Below are positions 31,783 through 40,431 of a stretch of 51,485 bases of DNA, one piece after another. The DNA is from Mesostigma viride (taxonomy: Eukaryota; Streptophyta; Mesostigmatophyceae; Mesostigmatales; Mesostigmataceae). The position numbers and the translations under genes are program-made. The notes under the pieces were generated by a model. That model made no database searches. It saw only the letters and a program-made list of their open reading frames with translations, and was not told the DNA's origin. The stretch lies in assembly GCA_009746045.1 (NCBI GenBank), contig RPFO01000328.1, positions 1-51,485 of the forward strand, in the 5' to 3' direction. Numbering within the stretch: the stretch's first letter is position 1; each line of letters starts with the position of its first letter.

Positions 31783-32703
31783 TCAGGCAATACCACCACG
31801 GCTGGCCCCAGGCGCGTCCTGGTTCTCCTTGTCGCTGTCGTCGTCGCTGTCGCTCACCACAATCAGCTCTGGTACCCTGCTACCTGCTGCGCCGTCGTCG
31901 ACCCGCTGTCGGCCCGCGATGACTGAATCGTCACCGTTGGTAAAGTAGACAGGTGACAACCCGTCGTGGGTACCTCGCGGATTGTACGTTGGCACCTCGT
32001 GGTCGCCGAGTGCCTCGTCGCCTAGCCCAGCGACACCCCCTGCTCCTACCTCAAGGTCACTAACGTACCCAAGAGGTGCAAACTCCTCCCAACGCGTCAC
32101 ACGAACGCGAAGGGGCGGGGGCAGCTCCTGAAAAGGAACTCTTACTCGCTCTGGAAACCTGCCGACTCTTGTCGCGCGCTGTCCTCCGGCGATGGCTTCC
32201 GCTGTCGCCCCGACCTCTGCAAGCCGCCTGTGATGCTCCGCTCCGCGTCGTTCACGCCTAACTGGCCCCGCTGCAACACCCTCGTCGCCGATGCCGCCTG
32301 CGAAAGCACGTGGTACTCCCGCGCCCGCTACTGTCGGCACAAACTTGTGTCGCCCTGCGCCAGCTGCTTCCGCAACCTCGCCTCGCCTTGCTGCCAACTC
32401 CGTCCGCACTCGCTCTGCTACTGCAGTAATCACCGTCTGGATGCCGACCAACCCGTGAAGCTCCTGCTCAAGGTCGTCGATGCTCCGGTGCTCCGGAATG
32501 ACGATGGTTTGCACGTGTCGCAGAATTCGCTCCCAATCTTCGACTTGGTCGTCGACGAATTGCACGAAGCTGCGATTTACAGGCGGACGATCTGCAAGCA
32601 ATAAAGATAGATCCCGAACGACACGGCGTAATTCAGGAGAAATCGAACCCCCAGCAGACTGCCGAAACCGGAAATCCTGCTGCCGTTGTTCCTCCTGCAC
32701 CAT
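31783..32703 (-). CDS. ORF0 of element B (complete copy)
   Basis: This repeats the 306-residue frame at 263-1183 with no difference seen. It starts 93 bp downstream of the 5' LTR and ends 102 bp upstream of gag. The C-terminal LIVVSDSDDDSD (residues 280-291) resembles a SUMO-interacting motif. It shares position, and perhaps a helical segment, with ORF0 of element A. I recognise no known family. Being the first ORF of the genomic RNA, it would be translated by ordinary scanning, leaving gag to be reached by reinitiation, leaky scanning or a spliced RNA. Confidence 0.6.
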   Translation of the reverse strand: MVQEEQRQQDFRFRQSAGGSISPELRRVVRDLSLLLADRPPVNRSFVQFVDDQVEDWERILRHVQTIVIPEHRSIDDLEQELHGLVGIQTVITAVAERVRTELAARRGEVAEAAGAGRHKFVPTVAGAGVPRAFAGGIGDEGVAAGPVRRERRGAEHHRRLAEVGATAEAIAGGQRATRVGRFPERVRVPFQELPPPLRVRVTRWEEFAPLGYVSDLEVGAGGVAGLGDEALGDHEVPTYNPRGTHDGLSPVYFTNGDDSVIAGRQRVDDGAAGSRVPELIVVSDSDDDSDKENQDAPGASRGGIA

Positions 32704-32796
32704 TCACCACCGGACGAGCTCCTCTCGTCGTAAACGCTGCACACCGCAACCGGCAACGACCCTCCTGGCCGTTCCGCTGAGACTGGTTGTAATTTG

Positions 32797-33493
32797 AGTT
32801 AAGCTTTCTTCGCACACGCAATGTGAAGGATATGGTTGCAATGCAGCAATGTGTGATATGGTTGGAAACGGAGCTTTGTTAAAATCGGATAATGTTTACA
32901 GCGCTCACACACTTGAGGCTTGTACACGCGTTTGCCAAGTCAAGGCACAACACGTGAGGCGGGCTCGCAAGAGATGCCCATTTGGCACTGGCCTATTGTT
33001 TATATACTTGTGCACTGTGCTTGCTAGTCCTGAGCAGCCTAGGAGGCCTGCTCAGTAATAACACCCCCGGTACAGTATTCACTACCTGTACAGCGCCCAG
33101 CTCCTATACAGTAGGTCTGCCATACAGGCACAGTGACCACAGAGCACAGTCCACAGTGACTATTGCATCTGCACCTAGAAGTCCAGGACTAAGCCTGCGG
33201 TACCAACAGACCACAGGTTAAGGTTCCTATTTCCTGCGTACGACGTATTAATCCAATACCGTCGTAGGTACAGCACCTAATTCCTGTCAGCCCAGGAATT
33301 ACTGTCGACCCCATATGTCGTCGGCAAATATTCACGTCCGACTTAGAAGAACAGCCGGCTCGCGCTCGCGCGCGACCGGGAAGTCGGAACGCCATAACTT
33401 TCTTGATACTCGTCGGAATGAACTCGTTCCGGTGCCGCTGGAATCGCAGAGATATGCCGAATCAGGATCACGCCAATGCGCTTGGCGTTAACT
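32797..33493 (-). repeat. 5' LTR of element B (complete copy)
   Basis: Identical by eye to 1277-1973. TATA at 32998-33007 drives the genomic RNA on the minus strand. The TGGAC duplication follows at 33494-33498. Confidence 0.95.
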
Positions 33494-33612
33494 TGGACAA
33501 CTCACAAGAGATGTTATTTAGTGCCCGCAATCATATTTCAGCATTGTGCAAATGAATTTCAAGTGTTATTACCATAGTTCAATTTTTAAGGGTTTTGGGG
33601 TGCCACCTCCCC
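33494..33612. mobile_element. Right end of the TTAA element (right of element B)
   Basis: This is the 119 bp continuation of the split DNA element, including one TGGAC copy, ending GGTGCCACCTCCCC before TTAA. It repeats 1974-2092. Confidence 0.75.
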
Positions 33613-35232
33613 TTAATTACATAAATGCCATCCATGTACGTAGACGGGCCATGATGACACCATGGGAGCCTGAATCCTCATCATTAATTACATAAATGCC
33701 ATTCATGTACGTAGGCCAGCCATGGAGACACCATGGGAGCCTGAATCCTCATCATTAATTACATACATGCCTACAATGTAGGTAGACAAGCCATGATGAC
33801 ACCATGGGAGCCTGAATCCTCATCATTTATTTTATGAGACATCCATGTACGTAGGCCAGCCATGATGACACCATGGGAGCCTGAATCCTCATCATTTCTT
33901 TTTCTTTGACATCCATGTACGTAGGCCAGCCATGATGACACCATGGGAGCCTGAATCCTCCTCATTAATTACATACATGCCATCCATGTACGTACACGGG
34001 CCATGATGACACCATGGGAGCCTGAATCCTCATCATTTACTATTCCTTGACATCCATGTACGTAGGCCAGCCATGGAGACACCATGGGAGCCTGAATCCT
34101 CATCATTAATTACATAAATGCCAACCATGTACGTAGACAAGCCATGATGACACCATGGGAGCCTGAATCCTCCTCATTAATTACATAAATGCCAACCATG
34201 TACGTAGACAAGCCATGATGACACCATGGGAGCCTGAATCCTCATCATTAATTACATACATGCCATCCATGTACGTAGACAGGCCATGATGACACCATGG
34301 GAGCCTGAATCCTCATCATTTACTATTCCTTGACATCCATGTACGTAGGCCAGCCATGGAGACACCATGGGAGCCTGAATCCTCCTCATTAATTACATAA
34401 ATGCCAACCATGTACGTAGACAAGCCATGATGACCCCATGGGAGCCTGAATCCTCATCATTAATTACATAAATGCCATCCATGTACGTAGACGGGCCATG
34501 ATGACACCATGGGAGCCTGAATCCTCATCATTTACTATTCCTTGACATCCATGTACGTAGGCCAGCCATGGAGACACCATGGGAGCCTGAATCCTCCTCA
34601 TTAATTACATAAATGCCAACCATGTACGTAGACAAGCCATGATGACCCCATGGGAGCCTGAATCCTCATCATTAATTACATAAATGCCATCCATGTAAGT
34701 AGACGGGCCATGATGACACCATGGGAGCCTGAATCCTCCTCATTAATTACATAAATGCCAACCATGTACGTAGACAAGCCATGATGACACCATGGGAGCC
34801 TGAATCCTCATCATTTACTATTCCTTGACATCCATGTACGTAGGCCAGCCATGATGACACCAATGGAGCCTGAATCCTCCTCGTTAATTACATAAATGCC
34901 AACCATGTACGTAGACAAGCCATGATGACCCCATGGGAGCCTGAATCCTCATCATTTACTATTCCTTGACATCCATGTACGTAGACGGGCCATGATGACA
35001 CCATGGGAGCCTGAATCCTCATCATTTACTATTCCTTGACATCCATGTACGTAGGCCAGCCATGATGACACCAATGGAGCCTGAATCCTCTTCATTTTCT
35101 TAATGAGAGGATTCAGGTTACATAAATGCCAACCATGTAGGTAGACAAGCCATGATGACACCATGGGAGCCTGAATCCTCATCATTAAATACATAAATGC
35201 CATCCATGTACGTAGGCCAGCCATGGAGACAC
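33613..35232. repeat. ~70 bp satellite array between TTAA element and element A (unit 2)
   Basis: It repeats 2093-3712 at offset 31520 with no difference that I saw, including the inverted repeat at 35080-35117. It ends with the GACAC duplication of element A. Confidence 0.97.
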
Positions 35233-35849
35233 AGTTGTGAGGGTAAGAATGCCACGAATTCCGCCATGGTTCTTGCAGGAAGTTGCCTTTATTAATAATC
35301 AGGAAACACAGACGTAAGTCACGTCACTTCCAAGACTGCACGCAGCACAGACGACAGGGTCGCAGTGCCAAGAGAACGTGCACGCAAGAACTAGCGTCCC
35401 GGTGTGACCAAGTCACTCATATAGCTTACTAGGGACGCGTCCAAGTATTCAGCTGCACTGTCACAGCTGAACTGTCAATCAATTGATTACACAGACTCTG
35501 GCACGCCTTTGGCGCGCAGATCTATCAATTGTCCATACGGCAAGTCCTGTGGACCTATCCGTACACTAGTCAGCATCAATTGTCTCATAGGTCCTGGCGC
35601 GCTACAGTGCGCCTACCTATCAATTGACCATCAAGTCCTGTACAAGTCCTGTCAACGTCCTGCGGACTATCAAAGTGACACTTGTACATCCTGTGTCCGT
35701 ACGCGCCCACAGTGGCGCGCCGGGTACTGTCGGCACAGCCTAGGAAACGTCATAACTTTTACGTTCCTTAACCAAATGAGGCGTTCAAGGTGCCGTTGGA
35801 AAGAGCGTAACAATCTCTATCCATCTAACGTAAATCCTTTACGTTAACT
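35233..35849 (-). repeat. 3' LTR of element A (unit 2)
   Basis: 617 bp, equal to the unit 1 LTR except A at 35542. The change removes a TAG and so opens a 112-residue plus-strand frame at 35509-35847, which I regard as chance. TATA-like site at 35418-35424 and AATAAA at 35288-35293. Confidence 0.95.
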
Positions 35850-36798
35850 CCAATCCCTTCTTTTCTTTAGGGATCACATCCCCTGCCAGGGACCCTTGAA
35901 GTAGCTTGAAATGTCCTTCACTCCAGCTTGAAGCTTGAACAGATGTCTTTAATGGCCATTGCCATTCCCCCAGCCCTTTCTTTTAAGGAACTGGAAAAGA
36001 AACAGATCTGCCACAGGGAAAACCATTTCATGAGAAATGGAGAAAACCTATGGAAGTGGCATTACAGAGTACCACCAGATATTAGAAGCACACAAAATTA
36101 AATACATACAGGTTAATTCTATGAGGTCTTCTCCAGGAATTAATCCCATCACCTCGGTAGAGCCTCCAGTACAATGACCTTCTGGCGGTGAGTTACATTA
36201 ATCCCAGATACTAATCCCATAAAACCCAGTACATATTCAATATAAGTACAATAAATCCATGACAATTAAAATACCACTTGACAAAGTAAGGCGTATTACA
36301 ATAGTTTGCCTGTCATTCTCTCAACAGGGGTCTATTGGCGCCCGTCTTACGGCGCCCGTCTACTTGCCAGATGGTAAACTGCCACAGCAAACAAATGACA
36401 AAATGAAACACATAGGCAACAATTAAATCCTGCCCTGGGGAACTAGGGAAGTCTGAACAGGCAAACACCTGAACAGGCCAGCTTGTAGAAACATAATACC
36501 AGGGAATCGAACCCCGCCCTATAAACCCCAGAATAAAGGTTCCCAGACCATTGTGAGAGGTATGTACAAATATACATTTCTTTTAAAATAGAATACATGG
36601 TCTGTAAGGGACCTGTCAACCTTGTGTAGTCAACAGCATGAACCCCAGCCAAAACCTGGCTGTATCCTGATTAAAATCAGAGTGAGTGTACCATGGTCCA
36701 TGAGCCTTAGTACAGACTAAAATACAGGTATTATGCCAGTCACAATGCTGACACTACCACACAATCTGCTCTCCAATGCCCTATAACCATGCACCAGC
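35850..36798 (-). other. Polypurine tract and 3' untranslated region of element A (unit 2)
   Basis: The polypurine tract is at 35850-35870 and the T-arm / B-box sequence at 36499-36519. Nothing else recognisable. Base 36608 is G against T in unit 1. Confidence 0.75.
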
Positions 36799-39700
36799 TT
36801 AGACAGCTTGCTGAGATGGGTCCATCAGAGACTGAAGAACCTTGTATTGCACTGCTGCCTTCTGCACTAGCTTGGTCAAAGCATCAGCAGGATTGTCAAC
36901 CCCAGGGATATGCTCAATATTGGCCAAGGAGGACAACTCCTTAAGAAGGAGATAATCCAAGTCCCTACTTCTGGCCATCTGCCTGTGCACAAACTGCACC
37001 ATCCCCATGGAGTCTGTTTTTAGAAGAGTGGTAACCTGAAGTGGCCAAGGAGTGTTAGAAGTCATCTGATGAAGCAACTCCTTCAGATAAAGGCTTGTGT
37101 GAATGCCTTCACAAATAGCCCTGCATTCTGCCACATCACTGCTGACAGCCACCCGTTTGTGCAGGCGACTGAACCAGCTCACCAAACTCCCCAGGCCTTC
37201 CTGTCTGAGCACAAAGAGCCCTGCAGCCCTGCCCCTGACCTTGGAGACCTGCCTGCTGTCCATTGAGCTATCCACATACAGCTCCATGCAAATGGGTTGT
37301 GATAAATCCACTGCAGACAACAGAATGCCAGATGAAGCCCTGACCTGATCAGCCACCTTGGCAGACCCTAGCTCCACCAGCATGTCATCAGGCAACCTGG
37401 CTATGACCATGAGGTCTGGCCTGGAAATGCCTGCCACCCAAGCAACCATGCCCCTCACCACGGGACACAGTGCCTGTGTGATGGTTGGAGGAAGCTTGCT
37501 AATGAGGGTCTCTTGATAGTCATTGCCCCCCACCAGCAGCATACGCCATTCTCCCCCCTTCTTCTTCACCAGTGTGGCCTCCATGCCCACAAACAGCAGA
37601 GGCTCATTCTCCACCTGCCATTGCTCCCTACCCAGAGGAAACTTGGACTTAATGATGGAGATCAGCTCCTTAAGCCACGACGTGGGAGCTATCAGATGTA
37701 GGTCATCCCCGTGCAGCGAAGCATACACTGGCAGGCCTTCCCATTGCCCCAGAAACAGACAGGGGTCTACAGGAGAGACCTTCAAGTTGCAATGCTCCTT
37801 CAGGAAACGGTTGAGTGTCTCCCTCCAGATTATTGGACTTGACCTCAGGCCCTCCAGGCCCTTGAGGATTTTAAGGAACTCCGTGTGGATGTCCCTTTTC
37901 CATACAGCAGGCACCCTAACATAGAAAGGCGTCTTGCCCTCCCACTTTTCCTGTGCCACATCTGCATCACCCTCCAGAAATGCCCTTTTGAAGTCTATCA
38001 CCACTGAGCCATAGTCCAAGCCCTTGTTGAGAAGGCCTAGAAAGACACACAGCAGCAGCCTCCAAGTATCATGCAGCATGCCAGGGGTATACAACTCCTC
38101 AGCAGTGCACTCACCAGTACCCTTGAACTCATTCAGCACTGGCCTGACATGTGGTACCTTGACCCCGTCCACCTCCTTCATCTTGATGACAAACTTGAGC
38201 TTGAGTAGACGTCGTGCAGGAGGCAGGTCATTGACAGGTTCCACGCATTTCTTGGAGATCCAATCCTCCCCAGATTTAATGAGACCCAGTGTGACCTGGG
38301 GACACATAATGGGAGAGGACATGAGCTTCACCAGGCCTTGGTAGTTGATAGGGCTGTGTCCAGCAAGTGAGTGAGGACCAATGCCCAAACTGCTTGGATG
38401 ACTAGCAGCTGGCAGTATGAGGTCATCAACCAAGGGCTCCTGCCCCTGGCACACTTGCACACGCTTAACCGTCCTGGTTACTGCACGTGATAGGTGAGTG
38501 GTCCTGAAATTAATCAGTGGGACCTGACCAGCCCCTTCCTTAGTCAGGAGAGAGGACGTGATCACTACCCCATCCTGGCATAGGAAATTCTGCCCCAGAA
38601 GAGCAGGTCCTTGATAGCCCTCCAAGACACAAAAAGCAGTGTCCTGTCCAAGGATAGGAATGAATACCTCACCCAGTACCTTCACGTGTACCCCGCCACT
38701 GAAGTCAGACACAAACTGATAGCTGGGTTCAGACATGCTGTACCCTGCTGCAGCCCTGGTCCCAATAATGGAGACCTGAGAATTAGTGTCTACCTCTAAG
38801 GCAGTGTCCAGCCCCAGATTGCCATGCCACCTGAGCTTGGCTACCTTGGGCTGCTTCTTGGCTCTTTGTAGAGCCCCAATCAATCCAGCCAAACTTGTCC
38901 CCCTGGGCTTGGTTAGTGCCTTGGGCTTGACAGTTGACTCCCCAGCTGTTGACCTTGCAGCCTGTTCAACAAGTACCTCTGCAACCTGGCCAGGGCTGAC
39001 AGATTCCCCTGCAACAGATGTGGTCGTTGCGTCAGTGATGTCACCTGGGACCTGAAAATCCTGCAGATCCTGTGAGCCTTGTGCCTGACTGCCCTCATTC
39101 ATCAGGTTAGGCTTGACATATGACCAACTCAGCCGGTGTACATGCTTTGGTTCGTCCTCCATGCTGACCAAGCATGCGTGGCTAGCTTCATCAACCTGGG
39201 TAACCACCCCAGGACTCCAGCTACCACGTTTGCCATAAAGGCTAGGTTCCTTCCAAGCTAGGACCTTCTGACCCACTTGTGGCTCCAGCATCTTCCAACC
39301 CCGGTCCTTCTCCCTCAGCTTGGCAAAGGTGACATGTGCAGCATGTTTCCAGCCCTCCAGCACATGTGGTGGGCACAGGCCATGATATAGACCCATTGGG
39401 CTGACAGCAACTCCATCATAGTAGAAGTTAACCCTGCTGTTCAGCTGCTGCTCCACGTTCCTCAGCCATGCACTCCTGACAAGTGCAGGTGCAGACAAGG
39501 GTACCCAGTCTTCAGAGATGATCAATTTCTTGACCTCCTGGATTGCCCTCTCGATAGCACCCTGCTGCCCATGAGCCTCCCTAGGTGTAACCAGCAACTC
39601 AGGAAGGGTAGGATCACCCTTGAGATGCTGAAACTGCATGTCCACCTGGATCCTTGTGGTAGGAAACTTGGCTCTTACATTCTGCAGGGCAGCCAGCAAG

Positions 39701-40428
39701 TACCTGTTCTTCATAGAAGGTAAATGCTCTAGCACCTTGTATTTCGTGTACCTGTCCACGCACACCAACAGTTGCATGCCCCTGATGTGTTGGATATCAC
39801 ACTGCAGATCACCAATGCTCTGAGGTAGAGCTTTGGCATGTGATTTCCTGGGCTTGTTGGAGGACAACTGGCACTTACACCGTGAGGCAGCTTGCTGACA
39901 CGCCTTAAGAAGGGGTGCCCTGCCCATACGGAAGGCAAAGTTGTTTGACAGAGAAGTGGCATGCCCAAACATGTTGTGGATTCGGGCACCCAACTCCTGG
40001 TACACAGAGGAAGCAGTCCCTGGCACAGTCAGGACTGTGCTGTCAGGTTGTCCAGCATCACCATGCTGACTTCCATCCTGTTCTGACTCAGAGCCTGAGT
40101 CACCCTGCTCATGCCCAACACCTGGACCGCCAGCAGGGACCACATGCATACCACCAGAGGCCTTCACACCCCTCTGTGGTTGTACATTGGTTTCTCTCAA
40201 AATGAGAGGTCCACCCTCGTGCCCAGCACGAGGATGCATAGGGTCAGACATACTTACAGCTGCATCAGCTGTCAAGGACGTCTTCATAGGAACCTGTACC
40301 TCTCCAGGTGACCTGGGGCCACACTGAACCTGGAGATCACCCTCTTGTTGCCCAGATATAAAATCTGCATTGGAGCACCTGGCCTCCCCCTTGGGTGAAT
40401 TAAGGTGTGTAGGGGTTGCCTCAGACAG
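36799..40428 (-). CDS. Pol of element A, intact: integrase, protease-like, RT, RNase H
   Basis: The frame opens after the gag UGA; from the first ATG (40285-40287) it encodes 1162 residues and ends in TAA. Domains in order: zinc-binding H104, H109, C137, C139; integrase core D164, D216, E246; an SH3-like C-terminal part at about 328-392; a linker; retropepsin-like domain at about 468-600 with LEVDTNSQVSIIG (D500) and LLGQNFL (563-569); RT with VIDFKRAFL (D765), ILKGLEGLRSSPIIW and LHGDD (D861, D862); RNase H with LYVDSS (D1006), SSDVAECRA (E1054), TDSMG (D1092) and DNPADALTK. RT and RNase H are copia-type. Copia normally has protease before integrase, and the active site normally reads DTG, not DTN. 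No protease motif exists between the Gag zinc knuckle and integrase. All catalytic residues of integrase and RT are present, so this copy may be active. Confidence 0.93.
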   Translation of the reverse strand: MSEATPTHLNSPKGEARCSNADFISGQQEGDLQVQCGPRSPGEVQVPMKTSLTADAAVSMSDPMHPRAGHEGGPLILRETNVQPQRGVKASGGMHVVPAGGPGVGHEQGDSGSESEQDGSQHGDAGQPDSTVLTVPGTASSVYQELGARIHNMFGHATSLSNNFAFRMGRAPLLKACQQAASRCKCQLSSNKPRKSHAKALPQSIGDLQCDIQHIRGMQLLVCVDRYTKYKVLEHLPSMKNRYLLAALQNVRAKFPTTRIQVDMQFQHLKGDPTLPELLVTPREAHGQQGAIERAIQEVKKLIISEDWVPLSAPALVRSAWLRNVEQQLNSRVNFYYDGVAVSPMGLYHGLCPPHVLEGWKHAAHVTFAKLREKDRGWKMLEPQVGQKVLAWKEPSLYGKRGSWSPGVVTQVDEASHACLVSMEDEPKHVHRLSWSYVKPNLMNEGSQAQGSQDLQDFQVPGDITDATTTSVAGESVSPGQVAEVLVEQAARSTAGESTVKPKALTKPRGTSLAGLIGALQRAKKQPKVAKLRWHGNLGLDTALEVDTNSQVSIIGTRAAAGYSMSEPSYQFVSDFSGGVHVKVLGEVFIPILGQDTAFCVLEGYQGPALLGQNFLCQDGVVITSSLLTKEGAGQVPLINFRTTHLSRAVTRTVKRVQVCQGQEPLVDDLILPAASHPSSLGIGPHSLAGHSPINYQGLVKLMSSPIMCPQVTLGLIKSGEDWISKKCVEPVNDLPPARRLLKLKFVIKMKEVDGVKVPHVRPVLNEFKGTGECTAEELYTPGMLHDTWRLLLCVFLGLLNKGLDYGSVVIDFKRAFLEGDADVAQEKWEGKTPFYVRVPAVWKRDIHTEFLKILKGLEGLRSSPIIWRETLNRFLKEHCNLKVSPVDPCLFLGQWEGLPVYASLHGDDLHLIAPTSWLKELISIIKSKFPLGREQWQVENEPLLFVGMEATLVKKKGGEWRMLLVGGNDYQETLISKLPPTITQALCPVVRGMVAWVAGISRPDLMVIARLPDDMLVELGSAKVADQVRASSGILLSAVDLSQPICMELYVDSSMDSRQVSKVRGRAAGLFVLRQEGLGSLVSWFSRLHKRVAVSSDVAECRAICEGIHTSLYLKELLHQMTSNTPWPLQVTTLLKTDSMGMVQFVHRQMARSRDLDYLLLKELSSLANIEHIPGVDNPADALTKLVQKAAVQYKVLQSLMDPSQQAV

Positions 40429-40431
40429 TCA
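40429..40431 (-). promoter_or_regulatory. In-frame UGA between gag and pol of element A (unit 2)
   Basis: Same CAG TGA CTG context as in unit 1, with 47 open codons from the stop to the first pol ATG. Confidence 0.7.

Larger units (their letters stand above)
25556..33493 (-). mobile_element. LTR retrotransposon B (7938 bp, copia-like)
   Basis: LTRs of 696 and 697 bp bound the element, and TGGAC is duplicated at 25551-25555 and 33494-33498. Outer ends are AGTTAACG...CGTTAACT, an 8 bp inverted repeat, not TG...CA. The order is the same as in element A: 5' LTR, ORF0, gag, UGA, integrase, protease-like, RT, RNase H, T-arm sequence, polypurine tract, 3' LTR. Proteins are clearly related to those of A but well diverged. 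Pol has one frame shift at about 28550. This is the only full copy in the window. Confidence 0.95.
23785..33612. mobile_element. TTAA-target DNA element split by element B (1885 bp without it)
   Basis: The satellite stops at TTAA (23781-23784) and resumes at TTAA (33613-33616). Imperfect terminal inverted repeats GGGGACGTGGC and GGGGAGGTGGC lie just inside. Without element B and one TGGAC copy the element is 1885 bp. It encodes no transposase I can recognise, so it is non-autonomous or decayed. TTAA duplication is the habit of piggyBac transposons, but the ends start with GGGG and do not match ends I know, so the superfamily is open. The left 100 bp is GC-rich and a CATAAC-like box lies at 25193-25242. 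Confidence 0.75.

Noticed and set aside
35509-35847. 112-residue plus-strand frame in LTR A of unit 2 (also 42735-43073)
   Set aside because: It exists only because one substitution removes a TAG that is present in unit 1; it is antisense to the element and has no motif.
40085-40120. DSG in the region between Gag and integrase of A as a protease active site
   Set aside because: It sits in a low-complexity Gly/Ser/Asp stretch without the hydrophobic flanks or the second LGxxFL motif, and element B lacks it.
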